The position numbers and the translations under genes were made by a program. From positions 62,001-126,000 of the forward strand of contig JBCBSZ010000004.1 of NCBI GenBank assembly GCA_039818945.1: a stretch of DNA of 64,000 nt. The letters are read 5' to 3'. This DNA is from JBCBSZ01 sp039818945 (GTDB taxonomy: Bacteria > Actinomycetota > Acidimicrobiia > Acidimicrobiales > Poriferisodalaceae). Below, in pieces: positions 44,015 to 52,677 of the stretch (positions are counted from its first letter, which is position 1; each line of letters starts with the position of its first letter). Under the pieces are notes generated by a model. It was not told the origin of the DNA. It saw nothing but the letters and a program-made list of their open reading frames with translations, and did not search any database.

Positions 44015-45511
44015 ATGACGCGAACGAGCACGAGGGGAGCTCGACGACGGGTCGTCGTCGTCGGCGGAGGTACGGCCGGGTCCGTGCTGGCGAGTCGGCT
44101 GAGCGAGGACCCAGCCGTCGCGGTCACGGTGCTCGAGGCCGGGCCCGATCACGACGCCTACGACGTCGGCGTGCTCGAACCGGCCCGGGCGGCGGCGGCC
44201 TGGGCCGGCGCCGTGCCGAGCGCGGTCACGCCGATGTTGACCGAGGGCGGTGGCGCGATCCCGATGCTCCAGGGGCGTGTCCTGGGCGGCACCTCGGCCC
44301 TCAACGGCCTGGCGACGCTGCGGGGCCTGCCGGAGGACTACGACGGCTGGGCTGCCGCGGGCCTCGACGGGTGGGGCTGGGACGACGTCGTCAGCACGTT
44401 CATCGCCGCCGAGCGGGACCGGGACTTCGGCTCCTCGCCCCTGCACGGCGACGACGGTCCCCTCCCGGTGCGGCGGTGGCGACTCGAGGAGCTCAGCCGT
44501 GCGCAGCGCGCCTTCTACGACGGCATGGTCGAGCTCGGCGAGCCCGTCGCCGCCGACATCAACGACCCGTCGCAGCTCCCTGGCCTCGGCGTCTTCCCGG
44601 TGACCATCGACGACGCCGGTCGGCGAGTCACGACGAGCCTCGCCTACCTGACCGAGGACGTCAGGGCCCGCGAGCACCTCACCATTCGCACCGGGGCGGA
44701 GGTCGCCAGGATCGAGCTCTCGGCCGGCCGGGCGGTCGGTGTGACCCTGGCCTCCGGGGAGGAGATCGAGGCCGACGAGACCGTCGTGTGCAGCGGGGCG
44801 ATCTGGTCCGCCGCGCTGCTGCTCCGCTCCGGCATCGGCCCGGCGGACCACCTCGCCGAGCGGGGCGTCCCGGTGCACGCCGACCTCCCCGTCGGATCGA
44901 CGATGAGCGATCACCTCGGCCCCGGCATCCCGTACCGCCACGACGGGCCTCGCGGAGGCGTCGCCGGCCCGGCGCAGAGCCTGCTCCTCGGCGCGTCGAA
45001 CGGGCGAGACGTCGACTACCACGCGTTCCCGATCGCCTCGGTGCCCAGCGAGGACGAGACCACGTTCATGATGGCGGTCTTCCTGTTGCGATCGAGTGGC
45101 CGGGGGAGCGTGCGCCTCGGCGACGCCCCGGCGGACGATCCCGTCGTGACGGCGCCGCCGCTGCCCGACGACGGCGACGACCGGCTGCGCCACGGCTTCG
45201 ACCGGCTCGCCGCCTGGGAGCGCTCGGCGCCGGCGCGGGAGCTCGGGTGCGCGCCACTCGTCCCGCACGACCTGAGCGCTCCGGACGCAGTGACCGCTGC
45301 GGTGGAGCGCAACCTGATCAGCTACGGCCACATGGTCGGCACCTGCCCCATGGGCACCGTCCTCGACGCCGACTGCCGCGTGCTCGGCGTCGACGGCCTC
45401 CGCCTCGCCGATGCATCGGTGATGCCGACCATCCCGTCCGGCAACACCTATCTCGGCTGCGTGATGGTGGCGGAGCGGATCGCCCGGAAGATGCGCGCCG
45501 GCGCGTCTTGA
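44015..45511 (+). CDS. GMC-family FAD oxidoreductase
   Basis: The 498-residue flavoprotein has VVVVGGGTAGSVLASRLSE, LGGTSALNGLATLRGLPEDYDGW (GMC signature 1) and SGAIWSAALLLRSGIGP (signature 2). The C-terminal active-site region is ISYGHMVGTCPMG...PTIPSGNTYLGCVMVAERIA with His, though the second catalytic residue is Asn. It probably oxidises an alcohol or sugar. The ATG at 44015 follows a GTG in the same frame; no strong ribosome-binding site is visible. Two 12-bp palindromes lie in the divergent region before it. Confidence 0.87.
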   Translation: MTRTSTRGARRRVVVVGGGTAGSVLASRLSEDPAVAVTVLEAGPDHDAYDVGVLEPARAAAAWAGAVPSAVTPMLTEGGGAIPMLQGRVLGGTSALNGLATLRGLPEDYDGWAAAGLDGWGWDDVVSTFIAAERDRDFGSSPLHGDDGPLPVRRWRLEELSRAQRAFYDGMVELGEPVAADINDPSQLPGLGVFPVTIDDAGRRVTTSLAYLTEDVRAREHLTIRTGAEVARIELSAGRAVGVTLASGEEIEADETVVCSGAIWSAALLLRSGIGPADHLAERGVPVHADLPVGSTMSDHLGPGIPYRHDGPRGGVAGPAQSLLLGASNGRDVDYHAFPIASVPSEDETTFMMAVFLLRSSGRGSVRLGDAPADDPVVTAPPLPDDGDDRLRHGFDRLAAWERSAPARELGCAPLVPHDLSAPDAVTAAVERNLISYGHMVGTCPMGTVLDADCRVLGVDGLRLADASVMPTIPSGNTYLGCVMVAERIARKMRAGAS

Positions 45512-45572
45512 GGCTCGACGACTCCCCCGTGCGACACTGAGTGGGACGAGTAGGGGACGGGGGAGCGCAGCG

Positions 45573-46904
45573 GTGACCGACCTGGCGACCGAACGTGATG
45601 CGTGGCTGGCGGCACGGCCGGTGCGGAGCCCGGAGATGGAGCAGGCGCTGTTCGCCGGCGACGTCCCGTCCGCCGACGAGCTGAGCCTCGAGGACATCAA
45701 CCCGCTCAACCCCCACCTCTTCCGCGAGAACCGCTGGCAGGAGCATTTCGCCCGCCTCCGGCGCGAGGACCCCGTGCACCTCAACGAGCTCGGCTCGGCC
45801 GGGCGCTACTGGTCGGTCACGACCTGGGACGGCGTCCGGGCGGTCGACGGCGACTGGGAGACGTACTCCTCGGCGCACGGCATCACGCTCACCCCGCCGG
45901 TCGGGGCCGACACGAGCAGCCGGTTCGCCCAGCTCGGGTCGTTCATCGCCATGGACCCGCCCGAGCACGGCCACCAGCGCAAGACGGTCCGGGGTGTCGT
46001 GTCGACGAGCAGCCTCCGCAACCTGGAGTCCGTCATCCGCGAGCGCACGGTCCGGGTGTTGGAGTCGCTCCCCGAGGGCGAGACCTTCGACTGGGTCGAC
46101 CGGGTGTCGATCGAGCTGACCACGCTGATGCTGGCCAGCCTGTTCGACTTCCCGCTCGAGGACCGCCGCAAGCTCACCCGCTGGTCCGACGTGACGACCG
46201 CCGTGCCCGAGCCCGGCGGCATCGTCGAGTCGCAGCGCGAGCGCTTCGAGGAGCTCGGTGAGTGCGTCACCTACTTCGAGCGGCTCTGGGAGGAGCGGCG
46301 CGAGCACCCCGGGCACGATCTGGTCTCGATGCTCGTGCACGGCGAGGCGACCAAGCACCTGAGCGCCGCCGAGCAGATGGGCAACCTGCTGCTGCTGATC
46401 GTCGGGGGTAACGACACCACCCGCAACACGATGTCGGGCAGCGTGTACGCGCTGAACCGGTTCCCGGAGCAGTACGACCGCCTCGTCGCCGACCCGGGCC
46501 TCGTCTCCGCACTGGTGCCAGAGGTGCTGCGCTGGCAGACGCCGCTGGCCTACATGCGGCGGACCGCCACGAGGGACTGCGAGCTCGGCGGCAAGCAGAT
46601 CCGCAAGGACGACCAGGTCCTGATGTGGTACGTGTCCGCGAACCGCGACGAGGCGATCTTCGGCGACGACGCCGACGAGCTGAACCTGGCACGCGCGAAC
46701 GCCGACCGGCACGTGTCGTTCGGCTACGGCATCCACTTCTGCATGGGCAACCGCCTCGCCGAGTTGCAGCTGCGGATCCTCTGGGAGGAGATCCTCCGGC
46801 GCTTCGAGCGCGTCGAGGTGCAGGACGAGCCGGAGCGGACGTTCTCGTCGTTCGTGAAGGGCTACACCCACCTGCCCGTCCGGGTGATCCGCCGGACGAG
46901 CTGA
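45573..46904 (+). CDS. cytochrome P450
   Basis: The 443-residue soluble P450 has the I-helix LLLIVGGNDTTRNTMSG, the K-helix in PEVLRWQTPLAYMRRTATRDCELGG (ExxR) and the heme loop FGYGIHFCMGNRLAELQLRILWEEIL with the Cys ligand. It belongs to the bacterial class related to CYP125/124-like monooxygenases of steroids and alkanes, as far as the heme loop shows. GTG start at 45573 with a GGGGACGGGGGAG leader. It converges on the tautomerase gene 10 bp away. Confidence 0.9.
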   Translation: MTDLATERDAWLAARPVRSPEMEQALFAGDVPSADELSLEDINPLNPHLFRENRWQEHFARLRREDPVHLNELGSAGRYWSVTTWDGVRAVDGDWETYSSAHGITLTPPVGADTSSRFAQLGSFIAMDPPEHGHQRKTVRGVVSTSSLRNLESVIRERTVRVLESLPEGETFDWVDRVSIELTTLMLASLFDFPLEDRRKLTRWSDVTTAVPEPGGIVESQRERFEELGECVTYFERLWEERREHPGHDLVSMLVHGEATKHLSAAEQMGNLLLLIVGGNDTTRNTMSGSVYALNRFPEQYDRLVADPGLVSALVPEVLRWQTPLAYMRRTATRDCELGGKQIRKDDQVLMWYVSANRDEAIFGDDADELNLARANADRHVSFGYGIHFCMGNRLAELQLRILWEEILRRFERVEVQDEPERTFSSFVKGYTHLPVRVIRRTS

Positions 46905-46914
46905 GCCGCAGGCG

Positions 46915-47316
46915 TCAGCTCGTGGGAGCGCCGGAGGTCATCCAGGCCTGCTCCTCCGGGGACCCGGGCTCGGGCAACATCACGCCGCCCTCCATCGTGT
47001 AGGAGGCCTGGATGTCGCGGGTCGACGTCGTCACCGACGACGGATCGACGCCCGCCACCTCGGCCAGCGCTCGGCTGAGCCGGTCGGCGATCTCTGCCTT
47101 CTGCGCATCGGTGCGGCCGGCGCGGATGGTGCCGTTGACGACCGCGTTGCGATCCGCAGCGAGGGCGCCGTCGCCGGCCTCGGTGATGAGGGCGTGGACG
47201 AACGACGGGGGTGCGCCGGTGACGTCGCAGTGGACGTCGACCACGTGGTTCGCGAACTCGTGGCGCTGCGACTCGGTCAGCAGTCCGGGGCGGACGACGG
47301 CGTGGTAGAAGGGCAT
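46915..47316 (-). CDS. tautomerase-superfamily protein, cis-CaaD-like
   Basis: The 133-residue protein begins Met-Pro, giving the catalytic N-terminal Pro1. It follows the cis-3-chloroacrylic acid dehalogenase pattern: His28 in DVHCDVTG, two Arg (IRAGR, equal to Arg70/Arg73) and the late Glu in YTMEGGVMLPEPG. The cis-CaaD Tyr103 is not conserved. cis-CaaD hydrates cis-3-chloroacrylate; other members are tautomerases or hydratases. It is last in an operon with a 110-residue protein and an alpha/beta hydrolase. The activity could be dehalogenase, hydratase or promiscuous. Confidence 0.8.
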   Translation of the reverse strand: MPFYHAVVRPGLLTESQRHEFANHVVDVHCDVTGAPPSFVHALITEAGDGALAADRNAVVNGTIRAGRTDAQKAEIADRLSRALAEVAGVDPSSVTTSTRDIQASYTMEGGVMLPEPGSPEEQAWMTSGAPTS

Positions 47317-47320
47317 CGGT

Positions 47321-47653
47321 TCACTCCTGGGTCGCGGTGGCGGTCTCGGTGATCGTCACGACCACCTCGTGGTCGGTGCAGTCGGTCACCTCGGTCCAGA
47401 TGTCACACACCCCGCGCAGATAGGTCTCGCGGAGGTCGAGCGTCGTGACGTGGTCGACGAAGCACGACACGACCGACGACGTGCTCTGCTCGCCCTCGGT
47501 GAACATGTGGCCCGGTGGGATCGGCACCCACGTGACCTCCACCTCCTCGGCGGGGTAGTGCTTCGCGTCGTGCTCGCGCAGCCGACGTTCGAGCTCGTCG
47601 GCCCGGGTGTCGGCGTTGCTGCCCGCCTGGATGACGCATCTGAACGTGCTCAT
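47321..47653 (-). CDS. hypothetical protein between hydrolase and tautomerase
   Basis: I do not recognise this 110-residue protein. The predicted order is beta-alpha-beta: MSTFRCVIQAG, then ADELERRLREHDAKHY, then VEVTWVPIPPGHMFTEGEQSTSSVVSCFV. A second half follows (LDLRETYLRGVCDIWTEVTDCTDHEVVVTITET). This layout resembles the tautomerase fold, but the N-terminal Pro is absent. It overlaps the hydrolase by 4 bp and precedes the tautomerase by 4 bp. A partner subunit is a possible role. Confidence 0.65.
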   Translation of the reverse strand: MSTFRCVIQAGSNADTRADELERRLREHDAKHYPAEEVEVTWVPIPPGHMFTEGEQSTSSVVSCFVDHVTTLDLRETYLRGVCDIWTEVTDCTDHEVVVTITETATATQE

Positions 47654-48522
47654 CGATCGCTCCTGAGCGTCGGGTGGTCCTGGGTGGTGTGGTGGGAGTC
47701 GACGAAGGCGAGGAACCGGTCGAGCCACTCGCCGTCGGCGTCCTCGTGGGAGAAGTGGCCGGCGTGCTCGAAGACGGTCAGCTCGCTGTGGGGGAGCAGC
47801 TGCTGGAGTCGCTCGGCGTTCGACGGGCGCACGAAGCGGTCGTGGGCGCCCCAGGTGACGAGCACGGGGACCGTCACGGACGGCAGGCGCTCCTCGATCT
47901 TCGGGAGCTCCTCGGCGTAGGAGCCGAGGAAGGCGAGCGAGTTGCGGTGCCGTTCCTCGTCGAAGCAGATGCTCCGGTACTCCTCGACCGCCTCGGCCGA
48001 CGGCGTGAAGTGGTGGTAGCCGGCGGACGTCGCGGCGTCGAGGTTCTGCGCCATCAGGCGGCGGCGCATCGGCGCTCGCGCTGCCAGCCACCGCACCAGC
48101 CGCGAGCGGACCGCGGCGCCCAGGGCCGGATCGAAGTCGGTGGGCCACGTGCCCGGACCGTCGTAGACGTTCACACCGTGCAGCCGCTCGGAGTGCGTCG
48201 ACGCGAGCCACAGCGAGACGGGCACGCCGACGTCGGGCCCGACGAGGAAGGTCCGGTCGATGCCGAGGTCGTCGAGCAGCCGCACGAGCAGGTCGGCCTG
48301 GGCGGAGGGCCGCATCTCCTCCGGGGTGCCGCTCGACCGGCCGAAGCCGGCGAGGTCGACGGCGACGAGATCGACCCGCTCGGCCAGCCGGTCCCAGAGC
48401 GACTCCCAGCAGCGGATCGACTGGGGGAACGCGTTGGTCATCACGACCGTGGGTCGGCCGCCCTCGGCGACCCGGGCGATCCGGAGGTCGTGGCCGTCGA
48501 TGGTGCGTCGTTCGAAGTCCAT
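47650..48522 (-). CDS. alpha/beta hydrolase with Asp nucleophile
   Basis: The 290-residue protein has an oxyanion segment (TNAFPQSIRCWESL) and a nucleophile elbow reading VGPDVGVPVSLWL, with Asp instead of Ser. The acid is in VTWGAHDRFVRPSN and the catalytic His in FEHAGHFSHED. Asp nucleophiles occur in haloalkane dehalogenases, fluoroacetate dehalogenases and epoxide hydrolases. The Trp usually following the nucleophile is Val, so the halide pocket differs. AGGAGCAGG precedes the ATG at 48522. It is in one unit with the cis-CaaD-like gene and lies downstream of a TetR gene. Confidence 0.82.
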   Translation of the reverse strand: MDFERRTIDGHDLRIARVAEGGRPTVVMTNAFPQSIRCWESLWDRLAERVDLVAVDLAGFGRSSGTPEEMRPSAQADLLVRLLDDLGIDRTFLVGPDVGVPVSLWLASTHSERLHGVNVYDGPGTWPTDFDPALGAAVRSRLVRWLAARAPMRRRLMAQNLDAATSAGYHHFTPSAEAVEEYRSICFDEERHRNSLAFLGSYAEELPKIEERLPSVTVPVLVTWGAHDRFVRPSNAERLQQLLPHSELTVFEHAGHFSHEDADGEWLDRFLAFVDSHHTTQDHPTLRSDR

Positions 48523-48590
48523 GGTTCCTGCTCCTGGTTGGAACGATCCATCCACGACGGCTGCAGCGGCGGGGTCGGATCCGGCGCCGC

Positions 48591-49160
48591 TCATCGGTCC
48601 GGTGGGGGGATCGCGACGGCGATGACCGCCTTGGCGTCGTGGTACGGATCGGTCGAACGCGTGGCGCGGGCGAGCATGACGGCGCCCTCGTAGGACGCCA
48701 CCACGAACCGGCCGAGCTGCGCCGCCCGCTCGGGGGCGACGCCGGCACCCCGCAGGGCGGCGGCGTACGCATCGGCCCAGGCGGCGAAGACCTCGGCGAC
48801 CGCCTCTCGGATGGCGGGGGAGTCGGCCGGCGCCTCGGTGGCGGGCACGCCGATCGAGCAGCCGAGCGTGAAGCCGTGGCCGTCCATCTCCGCGGCGGCC
48901 GCGTCGAAGATCCGCTCGATGCCCTCCGCGACCTCGAGGCGCTCGAAGACCTCGGAGATCCGCCGAGCGGCGTCGAGTCCCGTCCTGCGGACCGCGGTGA
49001 CGACCAGCTCCTCCTTCCCTCCCGGGAAGAAGTGGTACATCGAGCTCGACGACACCCCGGTCTCGCGCAGCAGGTCCTGCATGCTCGTGCCGGCGTAGCC
49101 GTGCTCGCGCAGCGAGAGCAGCACGGCGTCGATCAGTCGGTCGGCGGTGTCGGCGGGCAT
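48591..49160 (-). CDS. TetR-family regulator
   Basis: The 189-residue regulator has ADRLIDAVLLSLREHGYAGTSMQDLLRETGVSSSSMYHFFPGGKEELV, of the LmrA/YxaF-like TetR group, with a TetR_C_12-type ligand domain. Reading on the minus strand, TAGGGT lies 7 nt from the ATG, so it is leaderless. A 20-bp operator with ACTGGA/TCCAGT arms (49173-49192) overlaps this box. It probably represses itself and the hydrolase operon 68 bp downstream. Confidence 0.88.
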   Translation of the reverse strand: MPADTADRLIDAVLLSLREHGYAGTSMQDLLRETGVSSSSMYHFFPGGKEELVVTAVRRTGLDAARRISEVFERLEVAEGIERIFDAAAAEMDGHGFTLGCSIGVPATEAPADSPAIREAVAEVFAAWADAYAAALRGAGVAPERAAQLGRFVVASYEGAVMLARATRSTDPYHDAKAVIAVAIPPPDR

Positions 49161-49167
49161 CGACACC

Positions 49168-49192
49168 ACCCTACTGGATGGAGTGTTCCAGT
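49168..49192 (-). promoter_or_regulatory. autoregulatory operator/promoter of tetR
   Basis: Arms ACTGGA (49173-49178) and TCCAGT (49187-49192) form an inverted repeat with a nested TGGA/TCCA. One end overlaps the minus-strand -10 box TAGGGT (49168-49173), which lies 7 nt before the start codon. Binding by the TetR product would block its own promoter. Confidence 0.6.
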
Positions 49193-49203
49193 CAAGCCCG
49201 ACC

Positions 49204-49959
49204 TCACATGGCGATGCGACGGGCGACGTAGAAGCCGTAGCTGACGAAGGCCGAGTGGCGCTCGTAGAGGTCGATCTCGTGCTGCTCGGCCGCGACGAGG
49301 GCCTCCGCCGCCTCGGCGTGGCCGTGTCGGTCGAGGAAGGTGGCGACCCGTGCCTGGAGCGGGCGGTAGTAGCGATCGAGCCAGCAGTCCTCGGGCAGGG
49401 CGAAGTAGCCGATGGGCGCGTAGCCGGCCGCCTCGAGCACGGCGATCTTCGCCGACGCCGTCCCGACCTCGGGATAGGCGGCCGTCCAGTGCTCGTCGAG
49501 CTCCGCCGGCCGTTCGTCGGTCAGCCAGGTGAGCTCGGAGACGGCGAGGATGCCGCCGGGGCGCAGGAAGCGCCGCCACGCACGGACCCCGTGCTCGAAG
49601 CCGATGCCGTAGACGGCACCCTCCGACCAGATCACGTCGAGCGATCCGTCCTCGAAGCTCAGCTCGTCCATCGATCCGGCGACGGTGGTGATCCGGTCAC
49701 CGAGCCCGCACGCCGCGGCGGCGGTGTCGAGCCGCTCCAGGAAGGCCGGGACGAGGTCGACCGCGGTGATCGAGCAGTGCAGCGCGCCGGCCAGCACGAG
49801 CGACGCGGCGCCGGTGCCGCACCCGAGGTCGGCGATCCGCAGGTCCCGGCCCTCGGCGATCCCGGCGAGCTCGACGGCCCGCCTGGTGGTCTCATCGCTG
49901 CCGGGGCCCTGGCGCTCACCGTCGAGGTGCAGGTCGATGAGGAGGGCGAGGTCGTCCAC
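49204..49959 (-). CDS. class I SAM-dependent methyltransferase
   Basis: The 251-residue protein has motif I LRIADLGCGTGAASLVLAG, the acidic end of strand 2 (ITAVDLVPAFLERL), motif II region GSLDVIWSEGAVYGIGFEHG and motif III FLRPGGILAVSELTWLT. It would methylate a small molecule with SAM. The GTG at 49959 lacks a strong ribosome-binding site. It is encoded upstream of the TetR gene on the same strand, but the two have separate promoters. The substrate cannot be inferred. Confidence 0.85.
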   Translation of the reverse strand: MDDLALLIDLHLDGERQGPGSDETTRRAVELAGIAEGRDLRIADLGCGTGAASLVLAGALHCSITAVDLVPAFLERLDTAAAACGLGDRITTVAGSMDELSFEDGSLDVIWSEGAVYGIGFEHGVRAWRRFLRPGGILAVSELTWLTDERPAELDEHWTAAYPEVGTASAKIAVLEAAGYAPIGYFALPEDCWLDRYYRPLQARVATFLDRHGHAEAAEALVAAEQHEIDLYERHSAFVSYGFYVARRIAM

Positions 49960-50083
49960 GGCTGGGGCTCCACTGGTGCGGGCGGGGCGGGCACCCAGTG
50001 TCCTCCACGGCGCGGCGCACGTCGTGATGAGTTCCGCGATCCGTCACATCCGAGGGGACTGGATCGGCGGCCCGTCCGGTTCC

Positions 50084-50980
50084 ATGCTCATGACCATGAC
50101 GTCGACTCCGCCCGCGACCGAGGCCGATCGCCCGTCGCCCACCTCCTCCTCACTCGCCCGTCGGCTGCTCGGCCGCATCTCCCGCCTCGAGCTGATCGTC
50201 GGCGCGCTGATCGCTGCGCTGCTGCTCGTGCTCGTGGTGATCGAGCCCGACATCCTCGAGGCGCCCTTCGAGAACGAGCGGACGCTGCTCTTCACCTTCG
50301 GCGGCACGGCGCTCGCCGCAGCGGCGTTCGGGCTGATGCTCCTGCTGCGCGTCCCGCCGGTCGTGCGCCTCACCGTCCTGCTCGTCCCCTTCGCCATCGT
50401 CAACTGGTGGCTGCTGTCGCCGTACTTCATCGACGACGTCGTCGATGAGGAGTTCGCCACGTCGATCTCGGCTCAGCTGGCGGCCGAGGAGGGATCGGCC
50501 GATCCGTCGGCGCCCGTCGTGGTCGACGAGCCGGCTGCGACGACCCCGAGCGCACCGGCCGCCGACGAGGCGACGGACCAGGCCGACGCTGACGAGGTCA
50601 CCGACGCCCCGCCGGTCGAGACGACCGTGCCCGTGCCGACCGAGCCGGTGCTGCTCGGCGCCGGCTCCTTCGTCGGCCTCGCTGGCCACGACGGCACCGG
50701 CGACGCCGGGATCTTCCAGAACCCCGACGGCTCGCTCGTGCTGCGCTTCGAGAACTTCGACATCGAGAACGGTCCGGACCTCGAGGTGTACCTCGTGCCG
50801 GGCGCCGACCAGGTCGACCTCGCCGAGGGCTCGATCCACCTCGGGGCGTTGAAGGGGAACGTGGGCGACCAGACCTACGAGCTGCCGCCCGGCACCGAGC
50901 TCCCCCCGGGCCCGTACACCGCCCTGGTGTGGTGCGAGGCCTTCAGCGTCGAGTTCGTCGGCGCCACCGTCCAGCTCTGA
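50084..50980 (+). CDS. membrane-anchored DM13-domain protein
   Basis: The 298-residue protein has three membrane helices near the N terminus (LELIVGALIAALLLVLVVI, LLFTFGGTALAAAAFGLMLLL, LTVLLVPFAIVNWWLL). A ~70-residue Ala/Pro/Thr/Asp-rich linker follows. The C-terminal DM13 domain has GSFVGLAGHDGTGDAGIFQNPDGSLVLRFENFDIENGPDLEVYL and the conserved ALVWCEAF Cys. DM13 domains are thought to take part in extracytoplasmic redox or cofactor binding. The ATG at 50084 was chosen from three close ATG codons. Confidence 0.82.
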   Translation: MLMTMTSTPPATEADRPSPTSSSLARRLLGRISRLELIVGALIAALLLVLVVIEPDILEAPFENERTLLFTFGGTALAAAAFGLMLLLRVPPVVRLTVLLVPFAIVNWWLLSPYFIDDVVDEEFATSISAQLAAEEGSADPSAPVVVDEPAATTPSAPAADEATDQADADEVTDAPPVETTVPVPTEPVLLGAGSFVGLAGHDGTGDAGIFQNPDGSLVLRFENFDIENGPDLEVYLVPGADQVDLAEGSIHLGALKGNVGDQTYELPPGTELPPGPYTALVWCEAFSVEFVGATVQL

Positions 50981-51076
50981 GCCGGTCCGAGGGCGGGGCG
51001 TCGGCTCGGGCGGTCGGGCCTGGGGCCTGCGCGCGGGGTGGTGGGCGGTCGGTTCCACCTTCGAGCGACAACCGTC

Positions 51077-51169
51077 GCTCGGGCTGGGGTCGTGTCGCTC
51101 CGAGGCGGGACCGACGGAGCGCTCGAGCTCGGGCTGGGGTCGTGTCGCTCCGAGGCGGGACCGACGGAG
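51077..51169. repeat. 43-bp direct repeat, 50-bp period
   Basis: Two identical 43-bp copies (51077-51119 and 51127-51169) are separated by 7 bp, in the gap between the convergent DM13 and amidase genes. Each copy contains TCGCTCCGAGG...GACCGACGGAG. In the first copy CGCTCC and GGAGCG can pair as a hairpin. It may act as a terminator or be a repetitive intergenic element. Nothing else is seen in this 271-bp gap. Confidence 0.8.
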
Positions 51170-51251
51170 AATCCGAGGTCACCCGGACCAGACCGGCGAG
51201 GGCGCCCGGATCGCCGTGTGGAGCGGGGCCCACCCCACGCTGCGCGGGTCG

Positions 51252-52673
51252 TCAGGCCATCGCCGGGCGGCGGTCGGCCCAGGGCGTCGCCTCCTCGAAC
51301 CGGGCGGCGAGGCGGAGCAGCAGGTCCTCCCGGCCCATGCCGGCGACGAGCTGGACGCCCACGGGCAGGCCGGTCGCCGTCTGCCCGAGCGGCAACGAGA
51401 TCGCCGGCTGGCCCGTGGCGTTGAACGGCAGCGTGAACGCCCCGATCCGGGCGTGGACCCGGCCGATCTTCCACGGCCTGCCGGCCGGCGGTTCGAGCTC
51501 GGCGGTGGTGAGCGGCGGGCACCCGGCGGTCGGGGTCACGAGGACGTCGAGGTCGGCGAACCAGTCGAGCACGCTCGCCACCCACGCCTGTTGGGCCTCC
51601 TGGCCGTCGACCCATTCGGTCACGGTCACGGAACGCCCCCGCTCGGCGGCAGCCCAGTTGAACGGCTCGACCTCGTCCTCGGTGAGCGGGCGGCCGAGCA
51701 GCTTGCCGAGCGCGTCGACCCGCTGGGTGAGCCCGGCCATCCACAACCGCCCGTTGACGCGGGAGTCGGCACCGAAGAGGACCTCGTCGTCCACCTCGAC
51801 GACGTGGTGGCCCTGCTCCTCGAGCCACGCCGCGGCCGCCCGGGCAGCGGCGGCGCAGTCGGCGTCGACCTCCAGCGGCCCGGCGGTGGTGAGCACGCCC
51901 ACGCGGAGCTGCTCGACCGGTGCGCCGAGCTCGTCGACGTAGAGCCGACCGGGCGGCTCGGCCCGGAAGAGGTCGGCGGGTGTCGGGCCGGCGACGGCAT
52001 CGAGCACCCCGGCCGTGTCGCGCACCGACCGCGAGACGACGAGCTCCGAGAGGAGCCGGCTGATCGTGTCGGGTGCCGGGATGCGGCCACGCGTGGTCTT
52101 GAGGCCGACCAGTCCGCACCAGGCGGCGGGGAGCCGCGTCGAGCCGCCGCCGTCGTTGGCGTGGGCGACCGGCACCATGCCGCTGGCCACGGCCGCGGCG
52201 GAGCCACCGCTCGACCCGGCCGGTGATCGGCCGAGGTCCCACGGGTTCGCCGTCGGTCCGCAGCTCCGCGGCTGCGTGGTCGGCGTGCTGCCCAGCTCGG
52301 GCAGGTTGGCCTTGCCGACGGTGACGAACCCGGCGTCGCGAAACCGCGCCCCGAGCACGGTGTCGCCCGGGAGGCGGTGGTCGGCGGCCTTGAGAGCGAC
52401 GTTGCCCATCCAGTACGGCAGCCCGGCCTGGGTCGCGCCGATGTCCTTGAGCAGGAACGGCACGCCGGCGAACGGTGCGTCGTCGCCTGCACCGACGGCC
52501 GCTGCCTCGGCGCGCGCCTCGTCGAAGCGGGTGTGGATGACCGCGTTGATCGCGGGGTCGATCGCCTCGATCCGCGCGATCGCTGCGTCCACCAGCTCGA
52601 CCGACGTCACCTCTCCGCGCCGGACCAGCCCCGCCTGTGCGGTGGCGTCGAGCCCGGTCAGCTCCTCGCTCAC
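51252..52673 (-). CDS. amidase-signature family protein
   Basis: The 473-residue hydrolase has the Ser-cisSer-Lys triad: Lys in FAGVPFLLKDIG, the cis Ser and nucleophile in SPAGSSGGSAAAVASGMVPVAHANDGGGSTRLPA. The family range includes GatA, acylamidases and 6-aminohexanoate-dimer hydrolases. No gatB or gatC neighbours, so it is a stand-alone amidase. Asn replaces the usual Asp before the last Gly-rich run (ANDGGG). A GTG start at 52673 lies 4 bp after the DUF1330 gene, so they form one unit. Confidence 0.85.
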   Translation of the reverse strand: MSEELTGLDATAQAGLVRRGEVTSVELVDAAIARIEAIDPAINAVIHTRFDEARAEAAAVGAGDDAPFAGVPFLLKDIGATQAGLPYWMGNVALKAADHRLPGDTVLGARFRDAGFVTVGKANLPELGSTPTTQPRSCGPTANPWDLGRSPAGSSGGSAAAVASGMVPVAHANDGGGSTRLPAAWCGLVGLKTTRGRIPAPDTISRLLSELVVSRSVRDTAGVLDAVAGPTPADLFRAEPPGRLYVDELGAPVEQLRVGVLTTAGPLEVDADCAAAARAAAAWLEEQGHHVVEVDDEVLFGADSRVNGRLWMAGLTQRVDALGKLLGRPLTEDEVEPFNWAAAERGRSVTVTEWVDGQEAQQAWVASVLDWFADLDVLVTPTAGCPPLTTAELEPPAGRPWKIGRVHARIGAFTLPFNATGQPAISLPLGQTATGLPVGVQLVAGMGREDLLLRLAARFEEATPWADRRPAMA

Positions 52674-52677
52674 GGGC

